DNA of 64,000 nt from Mastacembelus armatus (taxonomy: Eukaryota; Chordata; Actinopteri; Synbranchiformes; Mastacembelidae), in assembly GCF_900324485.2 (NCBI RefSeq), contig NC_046640.1:16665673-16729672 (forward strand), given 5' to 3'. The position numbers and the translations under genes are program-made. Numbering within the stretch: position 1 is the first letter of the stretch; every line of letters begins with the position of its first letter. The notes beneath the pieces were generated by a model, which had not been told where the DNA came from, made no database searches, and saw only the letters and a list, made by a program, of their open reading frames with translations. Below are positions 48,401-62,240 of this stretch, in pieces.

Positions 48401-49317
48401 AGCCAAGAGCAGTGCGATTAGTGAGGAAAAAACAGGTAAAAACACATTGTGGTTCATGGTGACTGGGAGCAATTATACTGGTGTAAACTGAATGTATAAC
48501 AGGTCTGTCTTTTCTCTGTCACTCAGAAAGACTATCTGGTGGGGATGCTGTTAAAGAAAACACAGAGGAGCAGCATGACTTGTCAGTAGCTATGAAAGCA
48601 AGAACACTATTGGACTACAGCACTTACATGTTGCAGGTGCTTGGATCAGAGAGTTGGAGTCCCACTGCCGGCCCAAGCCACAGTGACAAGGGAAGCCCCA
48701 CGACCCACAAGAAGGTCAACAAACAACATTTTTATTTAGGTTTTATGTCCAGCATCCTGTTAGCACCACAGCAGATGAGGTTGTAAAGTGACTTAACTTA
48801 AAACCACCACCTGAGTTGTCTCATGTCATATAACTTGCTTTCTGAAATTTTCTGCAGAATCACATTGAAGAGCATGGACCTGGAGGTCAGGTTGGAATTG
48901 AGTCCAGTGCAGATTCTGGGGCAGCAGGATGCACTGTGGAGGGCCAGACCACCTGGGTGAACTCGCTGGTGGGGAGGATATTTTGGGACTTTCTCCGGGA
49001 GAAGTACTGGACTGATCAGGTGGCACACAAGATCCAGAAGAAACTCAGCAAGATCAAGGTGAGGAAGGATACCAGAGATGGTAATGTCTTTTTCAAGGTT
49101 GGTCAGAAGCTGAAGCCTGTGGTTGACAGAGTGATCAGTTTAAATAATGGTCTGTGTTATACTTTTCATATTCACATTCATCGTCACATTCACACCAACA
49201 GCATCAGCAGTGCCATAATGACTAATGGGGTGGCAGTGATTAGAGGAGCACTGATGACACTGCAGCATACCACTGCTCATTTTTTACTCTCCTCTTTAAT
49301 ACACACCATCCTTTTTA

Positions 49318-49348
<31 letters not shown>

Positions 49349-51886
49349 ACTCCTCTGTGAGTCTCTCTATTTGTTTAATCCAGGCTTTTATGTATGATAA
49401 TAATGCAGCATGTTTACCAGGTGCTGTTTGTTCCATTACAGTTGCCATACTTCATGAATGAGCTGACTCTGGCTGATCTGGACATGGGCACCTGCCTACC
49501 TCAGGTCCTCAGCACCTCCACACCTACACTGGACCGCAGAGGTACAAAATGTGCCATTATTTTGTATGTACATGCCTGTACTCCCTTTTGCACTGTTATG
49601 CACTTACACATGTGTATGAGTTACTAAATAAGACTTACCCTGCAGTCTATTCAGATTACTCTCTCAGTGACACTGCAGTCATCTCAGGCCATGATCTCAT
49701 TTATTTCTTTACAGAGTTTGTCAAGCCTGTCCTTAAAGCTTTCCATTGTCTCCTGCTGATGTGATTAGAAATCCTCTTAGTCTTGTCTAAGCTACACCAA
49801 CAATAACATTCTCTATTGGTCTCATGTCCCTTCCTACAACACTGTGCCAGGCCAGATGAAGAAGGCAGGTTGGGTCAGTCTACAAACCAACCTCTACAAC
49901 AAAGTGCTGGTAATGCAGAAATCTCAAGCCTTAAGTGCTACCTGTTACCTGTTCTTTTCTGCATCCGCCCCTCTCTCTCTCAGGCCTGTGGCTGGAGCTG
50001 GAGTTGATGTACACAGGCTGCCTTCAGATGACCCTGGAGACTAAGATGAACCTGTGTAAACTGGGTAGAGAGGGAGAGGATGATGCTCAGAATGTTCCAG
50101 AGACCCAACACATGGGGTGAAGCCTGTTCTTACTTTCATGTTACTCCTATCTGTAAAGAAAGAGGATGTCATACTTGTGTGTATGAGGAGAAACATAAAC
50201 TCTAAGCTTTGTATTTGCATTAAGACATAGCAACACTGTGTGTGTTTGTGTGTTTTTTAGTTCTAAGTCGAGGCTGTATATACTGGCTGACAGTGATGAA
50301 GAGTCATCCAGTGCAGGCTCATCTGATGAAGAGGACGTCCCTCCACCTGAACCACAGGGATCAGTGGGAGATAAAGGCACAGTGACAGCAACTGATGGGT
50401 AAATAAACCATTTCATTGGCATTTTTGAGAGATCGGATATGCAATGGACCTTAGGGCATTGAAAAATGCACATAGCTGTAAAGCATGTTGATTTGTGGTT
50501 GCTTTTAGTAAGATAAAAGCAGATGTTTAAAAGGTAATACAGGTAATTTTGTCAGAACTGATATTTTAACTTATCAAACACATGTGAAACTAATAATGTT
50601 AATTGGTGCATTGCATGGTAATGCAGCTCAGTTAAGGTCGTAAACTCCACCTGTGCTTTTCCTTTATGAACCTTTATCATTTGGGAACAGTAACAAAGCA
50701 ACAGTGTTCTGTTGGCAGAAGCATCAAGATTTGTGCGTAATTTGTGTGTAAAATACAAAACGGTGAGATTGTGGAGAAGAAAGACAAAGAAAACTGGTCA
50801 TGTTCATGAAGCAAACATACCATCAAAACCAAAATATTAAGAAGCTCCTGGTATCAATTTAACTGTCAGAGCATCTTGTGTCTTTTTGTGCAGAACAAAG
50901 CAAAAATATATAATGTCATTTTGTAAAGGAAGTATACAGTAACGCTCTTGATGTAATTAAAAAATATCATAGGTCCTTTGGCTATGTCCAGTATTGTTAC
51001 TACTTACTAAAAATGCAGTCAAAAATGCATTAGGAGAGGTGGGGTATTTGTCAGTATATTCCAATACATTTTAGATTTCAGAAAAACAGATGTTTTAGAT
51101 TCACTGTTGTAACTATCACTCAAATATTGATAAAAAGCATTTTAAAGCCAAGAATATGTAGTAAACAAGGTAGTTTTTATAAGATGTGAAACCTCATTGT
51201 CACACTGTGTTTTCCCCCAGGCACACAGGTGGCAGCACAGGTAGGAAAATCCTGAAATTTGTGGACAAGATAGCAAAGTCCAAGTACTTTCAGAAAGCCA
51301 CAGAAAATGAGTACATCAGGAAGAAGATAGCTGAGGTGTCCAACACACCCCTGATGCTCACCGTAGAGGTCCTGGAGCTCTCTGGTACTCTGGCCATCAA
51401 CATCCCTCCTCCTCCTACTGACAGGATATGGTACAGACATGTCTTGTTCTCTTTGTCATTTGATATCACATGTTTACTGCACTGTTGCCAGATCATTTGT
51501 TGTTTATTTTCTCATGCAATCTTCAGGTACAGTTTCTGGGTGCCTCCAAAGTTAGATCTTCATGTGCGTCCCATGCTTGGGGAAAGGGAGGTTACCTTCA
51601 CCCATGTCACTGAGTGGATAGAGAAAAAACTGCAGTGTGAGTTCCAGGTCAGTCCATCAGTAAACCTGTGTGACTCCGTATGTGAAATACAGTTGACAAT
51701 TTATTAAATATAGTTTTGTTACTCTTTGCTTCACAACAGAAAGTGTTTGTCATGCCCAATATGGATGATCTATATCTTCCCCTGATGACATCTGGCCTGG
51801 AAAACCCTCCTGCATCCCACCACTCTTCCATCCAATCCACATCCCAACAGTCCTCCATGGAATCTCAGGAGTATCTGTCAGAGTAG
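45457..51886 (+). CDS. tex2l: TEX2-like lipid-transfer protein with SMP domain (eleven coding exons)
   Basis: ER-anchored protein of the TEX2 family; SMP-domain proteins move lipids at membrane contact sites. Exons: 45457-46671, 47519-47719, 48159-48435, 48527-48714, 48858-49058, 49442-49541, 49984-50116, 50261-50398, 51221-51430, 51527-51647, 51740-51886; 976 aa. The real start is ATG 45457 (MEESKLIFSL); the open frame extends a little upstream only through non-ATG codons. Residues 1-320 are Ser/Pro-rich and probably disordered. Two membrane segments lie at about 322-367 (LYWLFPVGLLAYGVFVLPLP; GVACGFILGLVIVFMF). A PH-like region follows in exons 2-3, ending GREKEEWFQHFL. The SMP domain begins with WVNSLVGRIFWDFL and KYWTDQVAHKIQKKL, is split by an acidic insert (LADSDEESSSAGSSDEED), and resumes at TPLMLTVEVLELSGTLAINI. 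The last exon ends at TAG 51884-51886; polyA signals at 52249 and 52326. Absent from the human block; TEX2 itself is elsewhere. Confidence 0.85.
49318..49350. repeat. Poly-C followed by CA microsatellite
   Basis: About 17 C residues followed by (AC)n inside tex2l intron 6. The C run, on either strand, is a candidate i-motif/G-quadruplex tract. Confidence 0.9.
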
Positions 51887-52473
51887 TGCCCCATTGGGGC
51901 CACACGTGATATTGTTGCTGGAACACCAACTCTGTCCCTTGAGCAGCTATTGCAGTTATTGCCACGGGCCTGTAATGGATTTTGATGCAGCTGCAGCTTG
52001 GAACCAGCTCAGTGTTTATCCTGAGTGTGTTTGCTGTAACCGGTGCTGGATGCAGTAGACATGAGGGAAAAAATGCACAGTGAACACTGTGAGAATGGTG
52101 CCATAGTGCCCCCTACGGTGAAAATAATTGAGCTGTACCTTTATTGCTGATGTGATGGTCTTTACTGTATAGAAAAGGTTGTTGATGACCACTGTTTGAA
52201 AAGAATGCTGCTTGAACAATCTATCCATTTTCTAATCTGGTGAGGTTGAATAAATTACTATCTGAAGAATATGGTGCATGTTATTTCTGAACAATGGTAA
52301 TATGCTCATGGATTTATCAGTGAATAATAAAGACCTGTTTGAAGCTTCAAATCAGTGTTAATTGTTGGACTTAAACCTCACACAGATACATAGAGTTAAA
52401 ACATAAATGCATAGCATGCATTCATGTGTTTGTAACTCAGCTTTATTACTGTATTAGAGTATAATACATTTTT

Positions 52474-55400
52474 TTAGGCCTCCTCTGGCTGAGGTTCTGG
52501 AAGTGTCTTCTGGGCATCCTTCTTCTGTGGCCCCTGCAGTTAAAATAATCTGAGGTTAAAATAGATCAGAATGATGCCAAAGTGATTATGTCAGCACTGG
52601 AGAAAGATTGTGCAAATATTGGCTTTACGTATTCAAATTGTTATTTGTTATTCAAATGCACAAACCATTATATCCTCAATATTTATATCCTCCCAGGATT
52701 CAGTTGTGAGTGTGCACCAAACTTTTCTCACACTCACCATGAATGCCCTCTTCTCCTGAGCAGTCTGGAAACGGCCATGACCAAATTTGGAAGTGGTATC
52801 AATGAACTTAAGCTCAATGACTTCCTTGGACTTACGAGATGTGTGGACGAGTAAAGACTAGATAGGGAAACACAAAAGATGTACACATAATTAATGTATC
52901 CTGTAATAAAGTACAAGAAGCTTCGGTTTGTATTGCCAGATGTTTTAGAATCAGATATTGTACTTGTACAACTTACAATCAAAAAAATACAAAAATCGTC
53001 TGCAATTAGACTTTTACCTTTCTAAGAGTAAGGACACGTTTCTTAGCCCCAACCACACAGCCTTTGACCATGACAAAGTCATTATTCACTTCGCCATAGT
53101 GGGGGAAGCCTCCCTACAGGAGCAATATTGAGACAGTGTGGAAGTAAGAACAATGAGGATGAAAGAAAGACATTTACCATCACTTTCTATGAAGCCTTTA
53201 TCTAATTATGAGAGATCCACAATGAGAGAGCACCATAATACTTTATAACCTTTCAGTCAAAATTGATCAAATATAATAACCTTCAAAATGCCTGCAATAA
53301 TTCTGGATCTGGTGACCTTTGTTAAAGGCTTAGTGCAGCTGTTATAATCATGCATTCTGTAGGTGTTTTTAAAAGAAGACCATTTGTTCCATTCTTTAGC
53401 ACATATTCTTCACTGTATTATCACTTTGTCCCAGAAATATAGGAGTACCATGGGGGTTATGGTCTTCTGGCTGAGGTCATATGTAGTGGAGGCGTTGTTC
53501 CGGATCACCTTTCCATCCTGGATGTGAACACCCTTACCAATACGGTAGATCTGAGGACACAAGTGAGAACATGACAAACTCCAACATGGACACATTTAAC
53601 CTTTATGGCATATGATTTTTTAATAAAAGTTCAGCTAACCTTCTTGTTGATCTCAGTACGGTGGTGATAGCCCTTCTGACCAGCTCGTGCTACAGTGAAG
53701 GCGACACGGGCCGGATGCCAGGCTCCAATACAGGCCACCTTCCTCAGTCCCTTATGAGTCTTCCTGGGGAGCTTCTTTGTGTGCCAGCGGTTTGTCACAC
53801 CTATCAGTCCAAACAGCAACAAATAAGTACATTTAAGACTTTAGAGTGGCACAACTGGCAGCCTGCTTCCTACCTTTGAAGCCATGACCCCTGGTGACAC
53901 CAATGACATCAATCATCTCATCCTGGTAGAAGACAGCAGAGACTGGCACAGCCTTCTCCAGATGTTCCTTTGCCCAGTCCACCTTGTCTGAGATGCTACC
54001 CCCATTCACCTGCACCTCCATGATGTGGGCCTTTTTCTGCTTTATGGGCAACAATCGCATCTGGAAATAGAAAACAAGAAAGAAATCCAACTGAAAGGAG
54101 TCCAAACATCTAAAAAATAATCTGGATTACTACTAAGCCAGACAGAACCTTAATTTGAATTTTGTTGTTTTAAAACATATTCCCAGTCCTTTTTTTTCTA
54201 ACTAGATTTATTCATAAGCATGAGAATATCTTTAACCTGTCCATAACAACAACAGGAACTGATATTGAATAACACATTTGATTTTATCCCAACTGCTAAA
54301 GCCAACGACAGACTAATCTTCATATTGTTTGTTGTCAACATAAAGGTTTTCCCTCAGCGAAGCTGAGCCAGGTTTTGCCCTGGAAATTATTTTTAAACTG
54401 ATATTTGAAACTGCACCCTCTGGTTCTGCTTGTGGACAGAGTGCCAGAGTTGTTTGGCTCTTGGCAGCCAAGAGGCCTCATGATGTGGCAACCTTTCTTT
54501 CTGTGACATGTGGTCAGGTGGAAAAGTCTGATACCTTTGCCCTTTTGCATAAAAGGTTTTCAAAGAAAGGGAAGTGGTGAATAGCTGTCAGTCATTTCAT
54601 ACTAAATGAAATGAGACAGATATGATACGGTGCAAAAAACGTATGTATTTAACAAGCTGGATTGTGCTTTGCAAAGGTTTAGTGACATGAAGAATGGTAG
54701 TTTTATGCAGTAAGTCACTGTGAACTACTGCCCTACCTGGGAGTGAACAATAACCCTGATGACTGAACAGTATTTCTTCATCAGAACAAAATCCTTATCC
54801 AGCTGTTTCTTTCCTGTCTCATCCTGCCACTTCTTACTGTACTTGGTGAAGGCCTTTTTCTTGCTCTTGTACCTGAAACACAAAAAAGTTTAGTTAAAAT
54901 ATAAATAACAACCATATCATTAAGACAGAAACAATGTGGTCAGCTGGCAGGAAATAAAGGGGAAGAATGTCTAATAACACACGTACCAGTTTTTGTAGAA
55001 TCTGCGCTTGCACTCGTCACTAAGATGCTCGGCAAAGATGGTTTTTAGAGATCGTAAGCCCCGAACTGTTTGGATGTATCCCACGACTCCCACTACAATG
55101 ATAGGGGGGGTGTCGATGATGGTAACTGCTTCTACCTCCTCTCGTTTTGACTGCTCTGTGGGAGAAACATGGAAAATATCCATCTACTGAAATACTGGAA
55201 CTGTCAGTAAAGCTCAAATCAACAGTGTTAAAGTACTTAAAATTATTCTTTCAGGAACTAAACATGTAACATATGACCTTATAATGAACCATCCAGTCCA
55301 TGGTTGTATAGAGCTTAAAAACATTACCCACTAATAACTACCATCTACCAAATACACAGCAACACTCAGTTTATGTTTGTGTTTAGGTCCAGTTTATGGA

Positions 55401-56583
55401 AAAATATAAGGGTACTCTGTTTGCAAAGATTTATTAACTGCTAAAGTTAAGTATTTATGGCACCTCTGAAACTTCGATGACCTTTGACCCTGGGAGGATT
55501 TCCTGGAGAATGCACAGGAATGCATTGATGTCTTTACGATCTTATACTAAATCACACCTTATCTCTAGGTATTTCCTAAGTGTTTCCCACACTATTCTAA
55601 CCTATAAATGCTCTTGCAAGCAGAGTGACGTTAATTCTGCTTTACTCTTCCATGCTGACTGAACCTGGGTGCACTCATTATCGTTAAAAGGAGATTTCTG
55701 ACTGGACTCTTTTTGTGTTTCCCTTTGCTGTTGAGTAAGCAGAACTGATTTAAAAGGAAAACTTATCCAACACCACTTATACATACTGAGGCCTGTGCGC
55801 TGCACCTCCCTGACGGTGTGGGTCATGCCAGCCTTGTACCCCAGAAAGGCAGTGAGGTGAACAGGCTGGCTGGGGTCGTCTTTGGGGTATGTGCGCACCT
55901 TACCCCTGTGTTTCTTGCTACGCTTACGGGGCAGGAAGCCCATGTGTCCATGTCGGGGCGCATGGAATTTACGATGAGACTAACAAAGACAAAACCCACA
56001 TGGAATCAATAGTTAGTTAACAGAAAGCTGAGACATGCCGGAATTTGAATATTCAAACATCATTAGAAAAATGTCATAACTTCCTTTGAAAATTTGTCTG
56101 TTAAATGATATGAGATAACAGTAAGACAACTCATCAACACCCTGCAGGTATACGAGACAAACAAAAATCATTGCCTGATCCGCACAATTGTTGCCCTTTC
56201 TTGTTTTCAAGATAATAAGGGTCTTCAGGGTAGCAATAAAATCCAACTGTTACCTTCAGGCCATGTTTTTTTCTGCTTTCTGCATTGACTCATATGTAGT
56301 GTCTAATGTAATTCAGAAATACAGCCCTCTCAAATAATAAAGAAAACTCAAAGGATGAGTATGGTTTTAAAAAGTAGTTGCCATTTCAGTATTCCACATG
56401 GTGTCCTCAGAGGCCGCCATTACTTGGTAACTTTTCACTTCATCTACTCTTCTAAACTTCAGTGACCCAATTCATAAATTACACAAACATGCTGACATGT
56501 AGCTAGAAGATAAATAGATACTGCACATCACTGAATCCTTACAGCAGAAAAGAACCAAAGAATATACAAGGAGTACTGACCAT
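52474..56583 (-). CDS. rpl3l: Ribosomal protein uL3-like, muscle-type (ten coding exons)
   Basis: Large-subunit protein uL3 near the peptidyl transferase centre; in mammals RPL3L replaces RPL3 in skeletal muscle and heart. Exons: 56583-56581 (the ATG alone, donor GTCAGT), 55979-55787, 55155-54987, 54872-54737, 54060-53874, 53800-53640, 53550-53449, 53113-53018, 52857-52738, 52533-52474; 408 aa (human RPL3L 407). Sequence runs [96 protein letters not shown]-type, ending [13 protein letters not shown]. The tail [13 protein letters not shown] and the synteny favour RPL3L over RPL3. The 3' end lies about 80 bases from that of tex2l (signals TTTATT at 52442 and AATAAA at 52326), so the two converge tightly. 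Confidence 0.92.
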
Positions 56584-56645
56584 GTCCGCACGCTGCCCAG
56601 TCGAGGGATAGAAAGAGAGGGGAACCAGTGCTGAAGTAAGATTCA

Positions 56646-56651
56646 TATATA
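56646..56651 (-). promoter_or_regulatory. TATA box of rpl3l
   Basis: CTTATATATGAAT on the minus strand, about 25-30 bases before a pyrimidine-rich stretch CCCCTCTCTTTC (56622-56611) that would make a typical ribosomal-protein start site. The coding ATG follows 40 bases later. A true TATA box fits a tissue-restricted gene. Confidence 0.55.
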
Positions 56652-56944
56652 AGATGATACACAGTGTAAGAGCTCTAATTTGGTGTTTGGCCCAGTTGAA
56701 GAGTCATATTCGCTTTCAAACATAACAATCTCTGCCAAGCTCTGACAGGATAACTTAAACTGAGGCACGAGGGTAAAGGCAGAGGTTTGAGGTGGTGGGG
56801 AGGCCCACTGGACAGGAACCACATAACCAAGAAAGGAGAGAGAAAGGAAGAAGAAAATTCACATTGTCGTGTGGCCAACCATCACCTGGTGTGTTTCAGG
56901 ACTGATACAAGATCTTCTCTTGTTTTACAGAAATAATACTGGAA

Positions 56945-57250
56945 GTGTAAGAAAGTACGCCCTGGTTGGAGAGTTAACTATCAGACTATGAGAATATAGG
57001 TTTTTGTATTACAGCCATGTTGGGAAAAGACCTTTGTAGTAGTATAGGGAAGGAAGACACGATTATTTGCATATGTGAGAATTATTTCTATTTGTGTATA
57101 AGTATGAGCCCCAGCCCAGTAGGAGCTGAGCAGCTGGGGATGTAACTAATGTGGGTTCTGTTCTACTCCTTTACTGACAAGAAAATAAATCTCAAAAGAC
57201 AGTTTTGGTCTGTCATTCTTTTTATTGCTCAGCACAATTTGCCACAACAA
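56945..57250 (+). mobile_element. Possible solo LTR (retroviral-type fossil)
   Basis: About 300 bases starting TGTAAGAAAG and ending CCACAACA. It has an ATTTGCAT octamer near 57065, a TATAAG motif near 57099, an AATAAA signal near 57184 and a U5-like tail (GGTCTGTCATTC). No internal genes or second LTR are seen and I could not find a clear target duplication. Old, if real. Confidence 0.35.
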
Positions 57251-57589
57251 TTTTTAAACTATTTATGTACATTTTTGTCATTTTATGTGCTCTTTAATGG
57301 ATAATATATTATTATTGTGTACAACTGGCATGGATGGATTATTAAAAAAAACAAGCTCATGTGCACAAATTTGTAAAAGATCCTATGACCCCTCCTACAG
57401 AGGACCATGACTCCCAGACTGAAAGAGAAACAAAGCACTGATGGCACTCGGGTCATTTGGCATCTCGTTATGGACATTTTGTGCCTCCATATTTTTAATT
57501 TGTGTCACAGTTTCGCATCTTGTTCTGGTTATTTAAGTGACACATTACCAAACCTCACCCAGAGGCTCCCTGGGCCCCTGGACCTATAC

Positions 57590-57744
57590 CAGGGGTCTCT
57601 AACGCCAGTCCTCAAAGATCCCTGCCCTACCCACTGCTGATTACCTGGATCAGGTGTGTTCAGCCAATCAGAAGCTGCAAGGGCAAGGATAGCTGGAAAA
57701 CAAGCAGAACAGTGGCTCTCGAGGACTGGAGCTAGAGACCCCTA
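57590..57744. mobile_element. Short hAT-type MITE
   Basis: 155 bases with inverted ends: CAGGGGTCTCTAACGCCAGTCCTC on the left; the right end is the reverse complement of nearly the same sequence. It is flanked by 8-base duplications ACCTATAC (57582-57589) and ACCGATAC (57745-57752), 7 of 8 matching. The core GATTACCTGGATCAGGTGTG and CAGCCAATCAGAAGC is common in fish genomes. Non-coding. Confidence 0.75.
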
Positions 57745-57994
57745 ACCGATACAGTCCACCCAACAAGTGGATAAAAGTCAGCTATTCAGCACCATCTACT
57801 GACTCTAAATGGTACAACAGCTTCACCTGTAACCTTTACCCTCCGACCTACATGCTTTTAAAAATAGTGATATCCTCTTGCAAAGGTCCCCGTTATGCAT
57901 AATATAGACAGACAATGATAATTTTAGAATAATAAAAAATTTAAAAGTACCTAGTCTTATATTGACCTCTATTTCGCCATTACGTTGTATTTTG

Positions 57995-58004
57995 TGCGCA
58001 TGCG
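57995..58004. promoter_or_regulatory. NRF1 site in ndufb10 promoter
   Basis: TGCGCATGCG is the palindromic core of the NRF1 motif, 70-80 bases before the ndufb10 ATG. NRF1 is known to drive many nuclear genes for mitochondrial respiration, so the site fits the gene. Confidence 0.7.
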
Positions 58005-58073
58005 TCACCTCGAAAGGAGAGCTGTCGAGGTCGAATTGTAGGATTTCTTCAGTCTTGGTCAAAATAAGGCAAA

Positions 58074-59825
58074 ATGCCTACAGACTTTGATAAGGAAGCG
58101 TATCCATCGCCTCCTCGGCAGACTCCGGTTGTAGAAAAACAAAACGCGCTGCCAGACCCAGCACTGATTTTGTCCAAACTCTTCTATTACTCCGTGGACC
58201 TGCCCGTCACCAAATTTAGAGGTAAGCAAAGCTAACAGAGCTAATGCTAACTGGCTAGCACAACAACACTGCTATACAGAGGAAAGACTGCTGGGTAGAC
58301 CAAACCTGGACCTATTCAGACTTTTTAGACACGTCTGCTGCTTTGGAAATCATTACAGTAAAACCATTACAAGGTTCTGGTTCGCAGCGATAATCTTCAG
58401 CGTTAACTAGCTGTATTTGAACTTTTAGCGATGTACTATGCTAGCTAGTGTCATTCATAGACGTATCACAGTGACGTTAACCGGGGATCGGACTGTGCTT
58501 CTTCCCTCATCCAGGTGTCATCGAAGGTTGTCGGATTAAAAACAGGTCCGTGTACTACCACCAGCAGTTCCGCCGTGTGCCTGACTTGACTGAGTGCCAG
58601 CACGGGGATTACGTCTGCTACTATGAGGCAGAGATGCAGTGGAGGAGAGACTAGTGAGTAACTGCTGGGACACACATTCAGTCATTTAGGAGGAGATTTT
58701 ATGCTGAGTAGGCTATGCAGTGTTGAATAGACAACACAAAGTATCTAGTAAAAGAAAACATTTACACATTATGGATCACAAACGTACAATGTTGAAGTTT
58801 GTGTTTTTGTTTGTTGTAATTTGATTCAATGCAATCGGAGGTCCCAATAAATCGATACAATGAGGGCCTAAAGGCTTGTGTTAAAATCTAGTTGTAATAT
58901 CTAAGGCACAATAACATCAGGGTTTACCAAATTAAATTAAGACCTTTAAGCAAAGTGGACTTCCTTACTGACAGTCAGGTATGATGGCTTAGAATAATAA
59001 TTTTTTCACTACTTTATCAGTTTCTAATGGCATTGATCTGATTTATTAATATTTTGCTGTGTAATCCCAACCTTGTGACAGCATAACTGTACCCCTCTGC
59101 ACAAAGTGAGGTTCATGGTATGGTAAACTTTGACTGGCTGCACAGAGCAGTTTGTGTAATTGTAAATGCACCTACCTGGAAGGTTACCTGCATCACTATG
59201 ATGAGTGCCAGTAGGTTTTCATTATAAACACAAAGGACATCCTTTAAGCCTGCCTAACAAGCTTTAGCTTCTCCTGCAAGACACTGCACCTGTCTTAGAG
59301 ATGTTGTATTCACTCCTCAGTAAAGTGGACCAGGAGATTGTGAAAGTGATCCAGGAGCGTATGAGGGCCTGTCAGGCAAGAGAGGGAGCCAGCCATGAGC
59401 AGAACTGTGCTAAAGAAATACAGCAGTTCAACGAGGTGACCAAGAACTTCCTGTCACGCTGTAAGTACTGTGCTGCTTGGAGCCATATTAAAATATAAAT
59501 ATGAGTTTATATTTAATTTTGTTACTATACAATTAATTCCTTCAGTAATTTATTAGGCAAAAAATTCATTCTAGTTTTAGCTTCTGAAAATGTTAAACTT
59601 ACATATTAGTGAACTTTTAAGTTCTTTATATAAATTGGAAGAAGACTTTTGAGGTATGCACCTGAGAGTTGGGGAGAGTGTGATCGACACATTAGTTTTC
59701 ACTGTTTAATTCTTGCTTCTTTTTTTTTTTAAATAGATGGAGACTTGGGAGCATACGGTAGTGGGAGGAAATGTCTAATGAAGCAAAAAGAGCGAATGAT
59801 CGCAGCTCAAGCCCAGAGTGCTTAA
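58074..59825 (+). CDS. ndufb10: NADH dehydrogenase 1 beta subcomplex subunit 10 (four exons)
   Basis: Accessory subunit PDSW of mitochondrial complex I, on the intermembrane-space side. Exons 58074-58221, 58515-58653, 59321-59460 and 59737-59825 give 171 aa (human 172). Translation starts [14 protein letters not shown], continues [21 protein letters not shown], then [20 protein letters not shown] and [20 protein letters not shown], with the conserved cysteines of the CHCH-like fold. Exon 3 adds [20 protein letters not shown] and exon 4 ends MIAAQAQSA. All splice sites are GT-AG and the phases join. AATAAA lies at 59860-59865. Convergent with rps2. Confidence 0.95.
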
Positions 59826-60249
59826 AAACAGCTCCATCTGTCCTGTGTAATAATTGTAAAATAAAATGTATGTGATAAATCATTTGAGCCTGTCCACTCT
59901 GATTTTTAAACACATATTTCAAGTGTGTGGAGGTCTGAGCAACTCTCTTAAACTTTAAAAACCATTTGACAAAAGGGATCTTTTTCAATTTCATAGGTGT
60001 AATTCTTTTCAAAGTTAATGGGCAAATGCAAACATGCAATTATTTACAGTATGTTTTTAATTATACCAACATTGTCCTTAATGTCAGTAATTCAAAACAA
60101 ATGCAATGACTTTACTACAAGTACGGACTGCCTCCTTAGGTGCTTATTAATTTACACCTGTTCTCTCACGATCTCAGCACATGCAACATGAGACATACCA
60201 CAACATTGTATTTCAGAACGTTTATTCAACGATTCTCTGTACAAAAAGT

Positions 60250-61895
<1,646 letters not shown>

Positions 61896-62172
61896 TTGCT
61901 ACGGGAGAAACAAACTAAAATAAATACATCAACAAACATTTCTTTTAACGTTATCTCATTCAACACGAACGTCGCCGCCATATTCACCGCTCTTAGCGTC
62001 CCTTAAAAACTATCATTATCTCTAATTTTACTTTCCTGAGCCAATAAATTTGTTAACTGTTTAAAACAACATTTTCAGATGCGACTTTGAATGTAAAGCC
62101 TTTAAGTTTGGATGACCGATGCGTGAGATAACGAAGGATTTTAATTGGAGTGAAAAAACACACTGCACTTAC

Positions 62173-62240
62173 GTGATCGATATAACAGGAAGAAGGCCTG
62201 CGAGAAGTTCCGCGGGGTTTTGTTGAGGGTGTTCTCGCGA
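62173..62240 (-). promoter_or_regulatory. rps2 5' UTR exon and core promoter
   Basis: On the minus strand a short exon begins in the pyrimidine tract CCTTCTTCCTG (62196-62186), a 5' TOP motif giving mTOR-controlled translation, and ends at donor GTAAGT (62172-62167). About 40 bases upstream is a TCTCGCGA motif (plus strand 62233-62240), like the TCTCGCGAGA element of housekeeping promoters. Confidence 0.65.
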
